Shown: positions 37,913 through 49,501 of the stretch, piece after piece
Layout: each line of letters starts with the position of its first letter
Position numbering within the stretch: position 1 is the stretch's first letter
DNA from: Uranotaenia lowii
Taxonomy: Eukaryota; Arthropoda; Insecta; Diptera; Culicidae
Assembly (NCBI RefSeq): GCF_029784155.1
Contig: NC_073691.1
Span: 125,674,714-125,738,713, forward strand
Reading direction: 5' to 3'
Length of the DNA stretch: 64,000 nucleotides
Made by a program: the position numbers and the translations under genes
The notes under the pieces: generated by a model
What the model was told of the DNA's origin: nothing
Databases searched by the model: none
Seen by the model: only the letters and a program-made list of their open reading frames with translations

Positions 37913-39355
37913 AGTACGAAAATTGAATTCATGTTATGATTGAAAGTTACACAAGGGAAAGTCATTTATGTTTCCTATGTTTTAATACTTAATTTATTTT
38001 GGAAGATTTTGGGTTCCTAAATTCAAATGAATCAATTTCAAAAGGAAATTTTAATATTTCCTTTTAAATCCCAAAAATAAACCTACATGAATATGTACAA
38101 CAGATTTTAAACCTTTCTGTTGTCTTTCATTCAATCAATCTTGCTTAGATATTTTAGTTTCAGAAACACAACGCTTTAAAAAATTAAATAATATCTTAAT
38201 AATAAATCTGGCATCATTCAAAAAAGTTTTTGAGAATTTGATATTTAGGATTTTAACTAATTTTCCAACCTTGCCAAAGTCTACAAAACGTTTTGACTGG
38301 TGCCTCGAGAAATATGAAAGATTTATGTTGTTCATTAAATTTAGTTCAAAATTTCCATTTTTTTGTTGAATTGGAACAAAAATGACAAAACGGAAACTTT
38401 TATCACTTTTTCCTCCAAAGTCAAAATTACTCGCGGTCCTCGAAAAAGTCGATAACTAAATTGAAACATTTTTTTTATATCTTTGTCATGTAGTTTTGCC
38501 AGCGCATAAATTTATTGAATGCATTTTTTAACCTATTTTTAGTATTTATATCTAAAATAAGAGCCTATATTACTCTTATATTGCTTGAAATTTTCTGCCA
38601 TGTGTTATCGATAAAAATTGTAAATCTAATTTTTAAATCCGTAGCACATTTAGGACTAACTATGAAAAGTTGTATTTATGAACTAAAACTGGTTTCAATA
38701 AGTGGGCTGGCTTAAAAAAATTACTGCATATCGTATAAGAAATTAATTTGTTTTAAAATTAAAAGTGTTCTCCTACTTTATAAAGTTAAAGAGTTTTGAA
38801 TAAAAAAACTGACGATGCAAACCTAATTGAATCTTAAATAAGAATTTTCTATATGATTCTCAATCTTTTTCTTTTTATATGATAATCATAAATACCACCC
38901 TACTTTATAGATATCAAACTTAAGGAGAAGAGATTTTATACTGATTTTATTATCAAAATTTGTGTACTCTGTTTGGCGGGCTATCGTTCGACGTTAAAAC
39001 AATAAAGTTATGCTGTTGAGAAAAAGAGACTATTAAAGCTCCTACTAACCTATAATAAATGATGGTCATAGTCTTCACAAAAGCTTACTTGTAGAAGTTA
39101 ATGGTCTGGATAAATTATGTGATGTTGCAAGCATTTACGGTATACTGTAGTTCGAAAGATAAGGGTTTAAAAAGATTTAGCTCAGTTAGCCCGTGGAAAC
39201 CGTTTCATCAACAATTGATTTAGATTTTCTAAAAAATCTGTATAAATCTGTATTAATATTTAAAAATCTGTATAAAAATCTGTATCTGTATCTTATCTGT
39301 ATTGACGTTGAAAAATCTGTATAATGCAGAATAATCTGTATATATGACACCGCTG
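37913..39355. other. AT-rich right part of the first hAT-like element
   Basis: No gene supported; short open frames are fortuitous. The last ~130 bp repeat AAATCTGTAT up to the right end at 39,355. Confidence 0.5.
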
Positions 39356-39363
39356 CCACACAT

Positions 39364-39640
39364 ACACATTTTGACATTTCGATCGGATTTGGACTGTCAC
39401 CCTTTGTTGGTTTTCTAGAGAGGTTTAATAATTGCTTTGTAGTGCTCTACTGAACCAAAAAAATTAAAGGTTATAAAACATTCATATTTGTTGTTGTTTT
39501 CATCAAGGTTGGTTTTCTAGAGAAGTTTAATAATTGCTTTTTAGCGCTCTTCTAAACCAAAAAAATTAATGGTTATAAAACCAACACAAAATTTGACAGG
39601 AGTTCTATAAAAATATTCTATAGTGGTTTTTAAGCTATCT
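39364..39640. repeat. two tandem copies of a ~100-bp block
   Basis: TTGGTTTTCTAGAGAGGTTT (about 39,404) and TTGGTTTTCTAGAGAAGTTT (about 39,510) start two diverged copies, each ending in a GGTTATAAAAC word. This is the right subterminal zone of the CCCAAG element. Confidence 0.7.
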
Positions 39641-39643
39641 TAA

Positions 39644-39908
39644 AGCACAGAAAACAGACGTACAAGCTCGAACAAAAAACCGTCAAAAAAGTGTGTAAAA
39701 TTTCAAATGCTATCACCAAAAAAATACGTTAGAAACTGACTGCAAACAGTGCCATCTATTGCGCCGTTCAAGAGTTACAAATCAACTTTAAAGTGCCCAG
39801 TTTTCGAAAAGGCATAATTGTAGCCAAAAAACAAAAATTAGTTCAAAAAGGGTGTTGGAATTTTTACACACGTTTCGTGGGCTAGCTTGTACGTCTGTAC
39901 TCTGTGCT
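39644..39908. mobile_element. 265-bp TAA-target MITE
   Basis: Ends AGCACAGAAAACAGACGTAC and, read inward, AGCACAGAGTACAGACGTAC. TAA on both sides (39,641-39,643; 39,909-39,911). No coding content. PIF/Harbinger-like by its target. Confidence 0.85.
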
Positions 39909-40033
39909 TAAAGGGCAATCATATAGAGTTCCTTATAAATTTCGTTACAAAGCAAACAATACTTTATAAATCCCTTATACAACAACTTTTTTTTTTAATA
40001 AAACCATTTAGAGTTTAAAATGTTGCTTGGGCA

Positions 40034-40828
40034 CGTCCTATTATATGTTTTAAGTGTCTTAGGTACAACCATCTATCCAAAAACTGCCAAAGTTCCGTAC
40101 TTAGATGTAATAACTGCACTGACGAAGCGAATGATGGACACGAGCCATGTCCAAAGATACCATATTGCTTTCACTGTAAAAAAGAGGGCCACATTACCAC
40201 GGACAGGACCTGTCCCCAGCGCAAAAAGGAAACGGAAACACTAGCGATTATGGCGAGACGAAATGTGACGTACCAAGAGGCGAGAGAATTATTTAATATT
40301 CCAACAATCAATCAATTTGATGCACTTAGAAACGCAGAAGACTTCCCCGCTCTACCTGAAACCTTTGCTCAGGTATTAGCTAGTGGAAATCAAGGGCGAT
40401 CAACAAACTTTAGAAAAAAGAACGAATCTACAATAAATTCAAAAAACAATTTCCAGAAACAAAATAAACAGTTCACAAATAATAGAAATACAAAAACAAA
40501 AGAAATGGAGGAAGAAGAAGCAGGGGTAGCTAGTTTATTGGGTATGTCTAAAAGAGATTTTTTGAAAAAAAGGAGGCTTGAAGAAGAAGAGGGAGAACAA
40601 ATTAGCAAAAGAGTTAACAACAATCATCGCACTTCGGAAGCTGATAGATTTAGACACGAAATTAAAACACAAATTGTAATGAAACAAGACCATGAAACGT
40701 TGATTGCAGGTATAATAGGAAAAATTGCTAAGATTCTTCAAAATCATGGTATAGCAGGCGAAGAAATTACAGCCAGCATTGTTGGGGAGCTGAAAAACAT
40801 TGCTGGAGGCCACAGAGATGGCACATAA
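40034..40828 (+). CDS. I-type element ORF1, 3' part with CCHC zinc knuckles
   Basis: Codons 227-490 of ORF1, in the same frame as 21,839-22,516 once 22,517-40,033 is removed. It opens with RPIICFKCLRYNHLSKNC (C-x2-C-x4-H-x4-C), then CNNC…C and CFHCKKEGHITTDRTC knuckles that bind element RNA. The C-terminal part is Q/N- and charge-rich, with FDALRNAEDFPALPETFAQV and EEEEAGVASLLGMSKRDFL. It ends 12 bases before the ORF2 ATG. As it now stands it is cut off from its start by the insertion. Confidence 0.8.
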   Translation, partial: RPIICFKCLRYNHLSKNCQSSVLRCNNCTDEANDGHEPCPKIPYCFHCKKEGHITTDRTCPQRKKETETLAIMARRNVTYQEARELFNIPTINQFDALRNAEDFPALPETFAQVLASGNQGRSTNFRKKNESTINSKNNFQKQNKQFTNNRNTKTKEMEEEEAGVASLLGMSKRDFLKKRRLEEEEGEQISKRVNNNHRTSEADRFRHEIKTQIVMKQDHETLIAGIIGKIAKILQNHGIAGEEITASIVGELKNIAGGHRDGT

Positions 40829-40840
40829 ATAAATATAACC

Positions 40841-43800
40841 ATGGATAACAATTTTAAAATTCTTCAGACAAACATACAAAGTTTAACAAAAAACAAAAAC
40901 GAACTTATACATGAAATAAACACAAATAAATTCGAAGCCGTACTACTTACAGAGATCTGGGTAGATCCAAACAATCTCAATACAAAACGATACAACATCT
41001 CTGGATTCCACAATATATTAGCTCCACGTGAAGATGCCTACGGGGGAGTTGGAATATATCTGAATGACCAGATTCATTTTAATAAAATTAAATTGACATC
41101 TACAGAAAAATTCGAAACATTAGGAATTAAATTGACCAAATTAGACTTTGTGTTAGTTGTTGTCTATGTAAATCCTCGTTTAAGCGTCCATGAACTCAAA
41201 AGTGCCGTTACAATTTTATTACAAGAACTAAACAATTATAATAAGGTAGTCATAGGTGGAGATTTCAACAGTCATCATGAGATATGGGGATGTCAAACAA
41301 CTCAAGGAAAAGGTAGAGCAGTACATGAAGCTATTGTTGATTCAAATTTTGTTTTACTTAACACTGGTGAGAAAACGTATATTCCTGGAATTATTAATCA
41401 AAACTTTAGTGCTATTGATCTCTCATTATGTACAGCTAACTTGTACAGTAACACCAAATGGTCAACACAACAAAAATCTTTTGGAGGAAGTGGTCACCTA
41501 TTTGTGATCATTTCTGTGAATTTGCAATGGAGGAGAAAAGCTAAAACTTACTTTGATAGAAAAATGATAGGAGAACAAATTGCCAAAATACAACATTGGG
41601 AATTTGAAGACCTACAAGAACTCTCAGGAAAATCTAAGAATATAATAAAAAACAATAAAAAGATAAGTGACCATAATGCAAAGTATTATTGGAGCACAGA
41701 ATTATCTAAACTATATACAGAAAAACAAAATGCACTAAAAAACTATCATACCTCTTGCAACAGCAATAACTTAATACAATGGAAAAAAGCTTCCGCCAAA
41801 TTCCAAAAGGCTAAACTAGTTCACATTAGAGAGAAACTACAAGAATTGTCATCATCAATAGATCCTCTTAATATGAAACAAAATTGGAAACTTGTTAGGG
41901 GATTAAAAGGATCTTCTGTTAAAAACATAAAGGTCAATTGCATAAAAGAACATAGTCAGCTAGCTAACGAGTTTCTACTACTAAATTTTGGAGAAAGTAG
42001 AAGAGAAACCATAGCACCTCCACATGAAAGGACAAGAAATAACATAATAGATACAACTAAATGGAAATCCATTATAAACAAAAAACCCAAAAGATCATCT
42101 CCAGGAACAGATCATCTAACATATGACATGCTTCGAATGTTAGATTGGAAAAGTACAGCGAAAATTATTGAAATTCTAAATGAAATCTGGAGAAAGGGTA
42201 GCCTACCAGATCACTTGAAAGAGATTAAGATAATTCCAATACTCAAACCAGACAAACCACCAGAAGAAGTAACATCTTTCAGACCGATAGCATTACTCTC
42301 CACCATAACAAAAACCCTCAACACCGCGGTACTAGAAGATATTAACAAAACTTTATATACATCAAAAATACTACCTGATACTTCCTTCGGGTTTAGAAAA
42401 AATATGTCCACAGAGAACTGCGTGGCATATGCCACTAACTTTATCATGGAAAGCAAAAGAAAAGGAATGACAGTAATTGGAGTATTTTTTGATTTTAAAA
42501 ATGCTTTCAATTCGATAGATGTCAGCCAACTGAGAGATATAATGACGTCACATAATTTTAGTCCTGATTGTATAACATGGATATACAATTTTCTAATTAA
42601 TAGAAAAACTATTATCCACACTGAAGAAGGACCAGTGGAACATGTAGTTTCAAGTGGATTACCGCAAGGAGATGTTCTTTCCCCTACACTCTTCAATATA
42701 TATACTTCAAGCCTCCATGAAACAAACCTCGACCCAGATGAAGCTACCCTTCAATTTGCAGATGATTTTGTTAAATTGATCAGATCAAAAAACGAAAACC
42801 AAGCTTTTATAAAAATGCAAAGGAGAATAGATTTGTTCGTTAGAAAAGCCTCAGATTTAGGACTCGTCATAAACTGCGCAAAAACGAAAGCTATGATTTT
42901 TAAAAACAGTGCGAAAGTTATTAATCTAAAAATAAACGGCGAAACACTAGAAACAGTAAGGAACTATAAGTACCTGGGTATTACCCTAGACCAAACATTA
43001 AGATACGGCATACATATAAAAACAATGATTGATAAGATACACGATAGACAGAAAATGCTCAAAGTCATCGGAAGTATCAAAAGTGGAGCAAACCCTCGTG
43101 TTATGATGCTATACTACAAAGCTCTGTATGGAGGTTTCCTTAATTACGGTTCAATATTTTATGGAGGAGCAAGCAAGACTTACATTGAGAAGTTAGAGGT
43201 TACAAATAGACAATGTCTTAGAATTGCGACAGGATGTTCAAAGTCGACACCTATAAACACACTGGCAGCAATAGCAGGAGAAGGGCCCTTATACCTCAAA
43301 CGGATCTATTTAACGAAGAAGAGAATATTGCAACATGTATATAGGAACGACTTGATTGCTCAGCAATTACAAAGTTTAGACCAGCATAATGTAACTCACA
43401 AAAAACAAAACACTTATCTGGAACAAGTATATCTTGAAAACATGAATGAATTTCAACAGATATACTTACAACACACTACGAACAATCAAACTCCCAATGT
43501 TTTAATCTTGGACCAGATTCCACAAACACAAATAAGGAAAAAACAACAGTCAGCGGAAGTGATGAGGAAAGAAGTTATACACATGCTAAACACTCAATAC
43601 CCAACATACACACAAATATACACGGACGCATCAAAACACGAAAACAAATGCGGAATAGGAATATTCGAAGAAGATGACAGTAAAGAAACTAGTATGCAAT
43701 TGGATAACGAAGTCTCTATAACCACAGCTGAAATGATTGCTATCAAAACCGCACTGGAAAACGTAAACACAATTATAGCAAACAGGACATTAATTCTTAC

Positions 43801-44446
43801 AGATTCCCAAGCATCATGTAGAATCCTAAATCAGCAATTAGAAACAAACGAATTCGACGAACTTACCTTCCAAATAATAAAACTAGCCGAATCGAAAAAA
43901 GCAACCATACAATGGATTCCTGCGCATATACAAATCGTGGGTAATGAAAAAGCAGACACTGCGGCTAAACAAGGGCTGTCGAGCCCATGCATACTAGTGA
44001 ATAAATCACGGATCAGTGATAAGACACTGAAAGCAAAAAATGAGTGGATAAATTCAATCAACAGATGGTACCAGGAGTACGTACATACATCACAGAAAGG
44101 TTCGAAATTCTACCGCTTTCAAGCAGCTTTTAACCGAAAACCATGGTACTGGAACAGCAAACTGAAAAACACAGAAATTAGAACCATGAATCGAATATTA
44201 AGTGGGCATGATTATTCACCCTATTGGCTTGGTATAATGAGAGTTCGTGACTCAATATACTGCGAGCTCTGCGAAGAACCGTTCACAACCGAACACATCA
44301 TCCTATATTGTATACAGTTTAACCATCTACGGAACTATCACGATTGGGACAAATTTACCAATCTTCTCGAATTATTTCGAGATTTCGATGAAGCACGTAT
44401 GAAAGAAGTGTTATCTTTTTTGGAAAAAACGAAACTAAAAATTTAA
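40841..44446 (+). CDS. I-type element ORF2: endonuclease, reverse transcriptase, RNase H
   Basis: Uninterrupted 1,201-aa polyprotein for target-primed reverse transcription. Residues 1-225: APE-type endonuclease (QTNIQSLTKNKNEL, LLTEIW, GGDFNSHHEIWG), with the terminal SDH motif read as S-G-H (G218). About 400-700: reverse transcriptase (SSPGTDHLTYDML, FRPIALLSTITKTLN, FGFRKNMSTENCVA, SGLPQGDVLSPTLFNIY, catalytic FADD at 639-642, YKYLGITLD). About 925-1,045: RNase H (YTDAS with D929, TAEMIAIKTAL, LTDSQAS, WIPAHIQIVGNEKAD). C-terminus: CELCEEPFTTEHIILYC finger. The start is the ATG at 40,841, 12 bases after ORF1. The RNase H places it in the I group. No frameshifts, so it is a young or slowly decayed copy. 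Confidence 0.93.
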   Translation: MDNNFKILQTNIQSLTKNKNELIHEINTNKFEAVLLTEIWVDPNNLNTKRYNISGFHNILAPREDAYGGVGIYLNDQIHFNKIKLTSTEKFETLGIKLTKLDFVLVVVYVNPRLSVHELKSAVTILLQELNNYNKVVIGGDFNSHHEIWGCQTTQGKGRAVHEAIVDSNFVLLNTGEKTYIPGIINQNFSAIDLSLCTANLYSNTKWSTQQKSFGGSGHLFVIISVNLQWRRKAKTYFDRKMIGEQIAKIQHWEFEDLQELSGKSKNIIKNNKKISDHNAKYYWSTELSKLYTEKQNALKNYHTSCNSNNLIQWKKASAKFQKAKLVHIREKLQELSSSIDPLNMKQNWKLVRGLKGSSVKNIKVNCIKEHSQLANEFLLLNFGESRRETIAPPHERTRNNIIDTTKWKSIINKKPKRSSPGTDHLTYDMLRMLDWKSTAKIIEILNEIWRKGSLPDHLKEIKIIPILKPDKPPEEVTSFRPIALLSTITKTLNTAVLEDINKTLYTSKILPDTSFGFRKNMSTENCVAYATNFIMESKRKGMTVIGVFFDFKNAFNSIDVSQLRDIMTSHNFSPDCITWIYNFLINRKTIIHTEEGPVEHVVSSGLPQGDVLSPTLFNIYTSSLHETNLDPDEATLQFADDFVKLIRSKNENQAFIKMQRRIDLFVRKASDLGLVINCAKTKAMIFKNSAKVINLKINGETLETVRNYKYLGITLDQTLRYGIHIKTMIDKIHDRQKMLKVIGSIKSGANPRVMMLYYKALYGGFLNYGSIFYGGASKTYIEKLEVTNRQCLRIATGCSKSTPINTLAAIAGEGPLYLKRIYLTKKRILQHVYRNDLIAQQLQSLDQHNVTHKKQNTYLEQVYLENMNEFQQIYLQHTTNNQTPNVLILDQIPQTQIRKKQQSAEVMRKEVIHMLNTQYPTYTQIYTDASKHENKCGIGIFEEDDSKETSMQLDNEVSITTAEMIAIKTALENVNTIIANRTLILTDSQASCRILNQQLETNEFDELTFQIIKLAESKKATIQWIPAHIQIVGNEKADTAAKQGLSSPCILVNKSRISDKTLKAKNEWINSINRWYQEYVHTSQKGSKFYRFQAAFNRKPWYWNSKLKNTEIRTMNRILSGHDYSPYWLGIMRVRDSIYCELCEEPFTTEHIILYCIQFNHLRNYHDWDKFTNLLELFRDFDEARMKEVLSFLEKTKLKI

Positions 44447-44467
44447 TATAAATTGGCAACACTTATT

Positions 44468-46248
44468 CACACGCTGAAAGTCAGTCAAAATAGTCGAAAT
44501 AGTGCACGCTCATTTTTGTTTAACCATTTGCGAATGAAAAATAACCATTTTTTAGTTTTTTCTGCAGAACTGCCAATATGGTTATTTTTCATAAATATTT
44601 CATGTTACAATTTTAACCATATTCCAACTTTTCGGTTATTTACCAAAAAAAGAATGAAAATTTAACCTCAATCGAAAAAAAACATTGTATAATGGCAAGC
44701 TGTACGCGTTGTTCGGAAGTTTTTTATCCGATTTCGGATGGATTTCACCGGAAGGGTTAAAAGTATTTCAATTTTAGGATCAAATAACATAGCACACCTG
44801 CTGCTGGAAGGTAATTCATTGCTAATATTATCCTTGAGTTCGACAACAAATTTATTTGTAGGAAACTTATGACCAATCTTTAATACCATTCTTCCTCTCA
44901 TAGTCAGTTATCAGGTACTATGGCCATCCTGTTTAGGATCTTAAAAATGCCCTACATCCTACAGCGGGCTACCACTGGCAGGCCAGAGAAGCCATGAGGT
45001 TTGTATTCTTTTCAATATGTGGATCGTCAGCAGTTCCGGTATTGCTTAAGCATAATTATGCCATTTCAGGATGGCAAATCAGGATAACTTCCGGAAGAGC
45101 AGCTGGATACCGAAATGCGAAAATTCGACGTGATAGATTTGTTTGCCGTCACCCTGATGCCACCCTTCAAAAATTCAACTGAATGTCGGCAGAGCAGAAC
45201 CATTTAAATAGGACTACCACTCCGGATACTTTCAAGGTTTCGATGCCTTGCGGAAAAGGATGAATTCTCATTCCGACAATTCCATCGAATCGGAAGTAAA
45301 ATATCTCCTGGTGCTTTAACCACCTTAAAGACCGCAACAAAATCATGTTTCCCTGCCAAGAAGACTCCGAGGGCAATCAAACAAGTACTCCCGTTGGGAA
45401 CAAAAATTGGTAAAATATTTTCTGACATATGTATTTATGATTTTCTTTTAAAATGTTTTATTTAATTTCAGGAAGTCGAAATTCTAGTGTTAGTCATCAA
45501 AAGCATAACAGACCACCACTTCCAGCGCAGCTGTTAGCGTTTCCTGTTTTGGCTTCGCTGCCGATCAGCGATACAGTCCTCATCTTTTTTTGCTACCCCG
45601 TACGCTACTTAGTTCCAGGAGCCGAATCATCAACTCTACAAGCTACTTCCTCCTGCGCCACGTTCACCGATAATGGCTTCACCTCCTCTACCAGCTACCG
45701 GTGTCAACATTACCAACAATCATCCGGCCCCAATAAACTTGAAAGCACCTAAAAAGAACGTCCTTCAGTCAGCCAATCCGTTTGAAGGCTTCCACTTGTC
45801 TAGGCCCAACAGCAAGCTTCAGGGAATAGTTTGTAGCGAGCATATTCTACAACAGCTGGCACGAAAACAATGTACCGTCCCAGAAGGACTTTGATTTCTG
45901 TCGCCAAAAAACCTATTTAGAATAAAAATATACTAAATACTATCACTACTCTTTCTTCGGTTTCGATGATTTCGCGATTGAACGAAAAATGACGATTTTT
46001 ATCGAAAATTTTATGACAAATCCTCATGAATCTAAAAAAGCAACTCATTTGAATTTCGGTTGAAAAATAACCATTTTTCAACTTCTCCTCCTGAATCCCA
46101 TTCGGATGAAAAATAACCATATTCAAACATCTCCCTGAGAAGTCATTTTATGACTTCTCATGGAGAACTCATAAAATGACATTTCCCGGGAAAAGGTCAA
46201 AAATGGTTATTTTTGAATCATAAATGGTTTAATAGTTTCTAGCGTGTG
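44468..46248. mobile_element. CACACGCT-TIR element with AATAACCATTT words
   Basis: Starts CACACGCTGAAAG and ends, read inward, CACACGCTAGAAA. Near both ends it repeats AATAACCATTTT/AAATGGTTATTT words (44,521-44,640; 46,060-46,235). Clean target duplication not seen. It lies just after the 3' end of the I-type element. Non-autonomous; core carries gene-like cargo. Confidence 0.65.
45070..45926 (+). other. gene-like cargo of element 44,468
   Basis: Acceptor-type GCCATTTCAG at 45,069, an exon, donor GTAAAA at 45,410 and acceptor TTAATTTCAG at 45,471 (62 bp intron). A second exon includes a GC-rich stretch (45,480-45,890) with partial frames such as PPLPATGVNITNNHPAPINL, and AATAAA is at 45,921. 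No protein family recognised and no single frame spans everything. Confidence 0.3.
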
Positions 46249-46653
46249 GTGTTATAGAGTGACATTCTCTGGCCATCAACATAAAACGAAGAAGAAGAAG
46301 AAGAAGAAGAGAATGATTGCGGACAGGAAAAAAAACGTGCCGTGAGCTGCAGCTGTCAAAAAACCACCCATACACGATAAACTTGGAAATGTGGATTCTT
46401 GAAAAAAATGCGCTCGCCGGATGTTCTTTTTAGTATTAAGTTCATGGTCACATTTAAATTCAATGGGAAATGAATGTGATACCATGGTTCTGTTCTATTC
46501 GGGAGAATAAAGGCGAATTTCGGGTACATCATCATGTTCTGCGTTCATTTTGATATTAAATTTAGCATTTGCAGTCGAATTCGACCAGCAATTAAAAAAT
46601 AAGAATTAAAAGGCTGATGTTTAAGAACTTCAACATCGATTTTCTCAAAACAT
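46249..46653. other. short spacer with GAA microsatellite and a CCCGAATAG end
   Basis: (GAA)7-type run at about 46,289-46,310. TTCTATTCGGG ending at 46,503 is the inverted end of a CCCGAATAG-family element, with an ACCATGGTATCACATTCAT-type subterminal region on its left. The partner end was not found, so this is a fragment. Confidence 0.45.
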
Positions 46654-48656
46654 CCCGAATACGAAAATATTGTAACATAACAGTTCCTGTTGAAGTTATA
46701 AAACGATTAGAAACAGCGTAAAAAAACGTTTAGAAAATGATATCTTAAACCATAAAAAACATTGCACTTATCTTGAATTCCAAAACGACGGTCTGCTGAA
46801 TATGGCGTTAAGTTATGTTACTGTTTAAAACTGTTAAAACTTCTATATGGAGATACTGTTCTGCAAACAGTTGCGATTACGTACCAAAACCACTAACGAA
46901 TAACGTATTTTTAGCATCGAACTGTTTTTGTTACAGTTTTTTTAAAAGTTCTCTTGTATCTGAACATTTACAGTAAAAGTTGTAAAACGATTCGATATTA
47001 CGTTCTTCTGTACCCTATCCTGAATCGTAAGGGAATGCAGCACGCACACACTCACGCAAGAAAGTTTCGTTTATTTGTAAAAACACTCATTTTATAAATT
47101 TATAATTGTTTATTCCTTTCAATTCTACGATGTATAAAAACATATTTCCTCCACCAGAAAGTATAATTCCGGAAACACAGGTGAGACGCTGGCTTAGCCG
47201 CTGATCACTGCTGTATCCAAAAGAGTTCGGGACATTGCTCCTTCCAGCGAGACCTTGGTCCTCCAGCTCCGTTTTCTGAAATAAAGAAAACCTTCGTATA
47301 TTTCATTTGAATATTTATTTACTGTTAATCGAATTTACCTGGTACATCGCTGGTGCTCTTCTTCCGGTTTGTCCCGGTAATATATCCATCCGTCGGACCA
47401 CAATCGGTGAAAACTTGTTGCTGCTGGTATGCGGGATTAGGACCTGAAAAACGAAAACTTGTTTTTTTTTGTGTTCTTTTTCTCGGTCAGTTGACAGCAC
47501 TTGGCAGTGATGCCGACTAGACGGATTTAAAAAAAATTGAACCATTATGAGATTAAAATGTGATTTATAGCTAAATAGAAAATATAGATACTTATATAGC
47601 TCTGAGGCTTCTAGAAACAGACAAATTTCGAGGACACAGAATTTAAATAACTGATTATTGAAAACTAACAAAACGAAAGGAGAAATGATATTTCTCAAAC
47701 TTGAAAGCAGCGTACACAGATACAGATTTTTTTTCTTTTATCATTTTATTAATTAACGATGAATAAAGTCATGCATGAAATGAGCAAAACCGATGTTTTA
47801 CTTTAGTCGGTGAAAGAGTTGAACAATCAATTTGTGAATGTAGCATGATTTATAATTAACACGTGTTAATGAACATATTAAATCAATAAACAAAAGAGTA
47901 ATTTTGTAACTCAACTTAATGCTTAATGTAGACTGCGTGAGTATAATTAAGAATAGAATTTCAAAATATTATGTGTTTATAGGCATCCTTATGAAAAACT
48001 TTAAATTCTACCTAACATTTCAAAATCATCAACTCTTGCACTGAATGTTACCAACTGAATAATCTGAAATTAATTTAAGTTAATCCTTAATTAATTTTGA
48101 TTAGTTTAGAGCTGGAGCGCAGCGTGTTTGCTTAGCTGTACTGCACACTTCATAACTTAAGAGACTTGAATAAACAGTCTGAAGACTATAGAGTCTATAA
48201 AATTCAATAGTCTCTTTAGGCAGATCAGTGCGAATTCTATCATTTAGCTACACACTAACCGCTTTTGGTATACCTTGAACATATAACTGCGACTGCCAAA
48301 CATTGAACGGAATCCTACTTTCAATACAACAGACAATAAGTGCTGAATTTTTCAAAACGATGGATCTGGCACCTATGACACGGTAATTTTGACGTAAGTT
48401 TGGCAGAAGACATGGACGCTACGCGTTATTGTTCGATAATAATCTAACGGTAATTGATAAATTTGAAGTAAATCGTAATATCATTCATTAACCTTTTCAG
48501 ATACCTTCATCTTTTAATGTATACGTTTATTTATCGTTCTTAACGTTGTCGACAGACAGTTCAAAATAAAAGCTACGTTAACAGATACAATCACTATTTC
48601 TAGAGTCGTAAAGGTATCGTATTGACTGTTTGAGATATAGTTTTTTGCTATGCGGG
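46654..48656. mobile_element. CCCGAATACG element, copy 2
   Basis: Left CCCGAATACGAAAATATTG, right read inward CCCGCATAGCAAAAAACTAT, AT on both sides. It shares its ends and several internal blocks with the element at 33,533 and is about 2.0 kb long. The cargo lies on the minus strand in the left half. The rest (47,700-48,500) is AT-rich without recognised genes. Confidence 0.8.
47109..47443 (-). other. gene-like cargo of element 46,654: two exons with open spliced frame
   Basis: Minus strand: acceptor TTTTTCAG, then a 105 bp exon 47,443-47,339 (35 codons, includes MDILPGQTGRRAPAMYQ), donor GTAAAT, 63 bp intron and acceptor TTTATTTCAG. A second ex­on starts at 47,275 and encodes KTELEDQGLAGRSNVPNSFG onward. 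AATAAA is at 47,109-47,114. The frame stays open through both exons, about 90 codons in total. No known family. Confidence 0.38.
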
Positions 48657-48725
48657 ATGCCAAGTGGTTCTTACGACCTAATCAAAACAAACTCTAGAAT
48701 TATTCATCGCTGCCAGCGTTGGAGA

Positions 48726-49079
48726 CAGCCTTGCCAGATCTACGGATTTTAAGCACTTCTATGGAGACGGATCGATGCTCGAAATCTACCGGTTTTCAGC
48801 ATTTCCTACGGATTATCGAAAAAATTCGAGGGATTCTGCGGATAAATCAAAATTCTACCTGACGATAAAAAAAAAGGTCATCAAGTTTTATTTCACTGAA
48901 ATCAGTATTATAAGGCGTCAGCACTAAATTTTACTTCGGAAGTCCGGACTCTGAAGGAAGTCTGTGTTTTGTTGCCAGTTCACCAGCGACGTTTCTTAAA
49001 ATTTTATTAAAATTCACAATACATGTTTCGATTTCCGTCAAATCTACGTACTTGACCGGTTTTAAATCTGGCAACGCTG
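48726..49079. mobile_element. hAT-like MITE with perfect 8-bp duplication GTTGGAGA
   Basis: Ends CAGCCTTGCCAGATCTACGG and, read inward, CAGCGTTGCCAGATTTAAAA. GTTGGAGA flanks both ends (48,718-48,725; 49,080-49,087). The interior repeats ATCTACGG/ATTCTACC-type words. 354 bp, no coding capacity. Confidence 0.88.
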
Positions 49080-49097
49080 GTTGGAGAACATCCTGGG

Positions 49098-49501
49098 CAG
49101 GGGTGCCAGGTAGTTTTGACAAAAATCAGGACAGTGCGATGAATAAAATCAGGATTTTTCAGGACACCAGTAAATTGATGAAAATAACATGCAGCTCTAC
49201 TTAGATTGCATAACTAAAAGCGAAATACACTTGATGAAGACGCCTCAAATTATGCAACTAAAGCCAGAAGAACCTTGGCTGGCTGGTCGATATCGAAAAA
49301 CACTCTTTAGATATCATTTGAACCAAAGATAATCATCGGTTAAACAGGCTAAAATATTTTATTAAAGATTTGTTTGATTTACTCACCATTTCACAATAAA
49401 TTTAGTTACAGATTAGATATTTCTAAAAAATCAGGACAAATCATTACGGCCTCTCGAAAATCAGGACAAATCCTGAAAAATAAGGACACCTGAAACCCAT
49501 G
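49098..49501. mobile_element. hAT-like MITE with near-perfect 8-bp duplication
   Basis: Left CAGGGGTGCCAGGTAG, right read inward CATGGGTTTCAGGTGT. Flanks ATCCTGGG and ATGCTGGG (7 of 8). AAATCAGGACA is repeated near both ends. No gene. Confidence 0.6.

Noticed and set aside
42211..42696. 161-codon minus-strand open frame
   Set aside because: Antisense shadow of the reverse transcriptase domain of ORF2.
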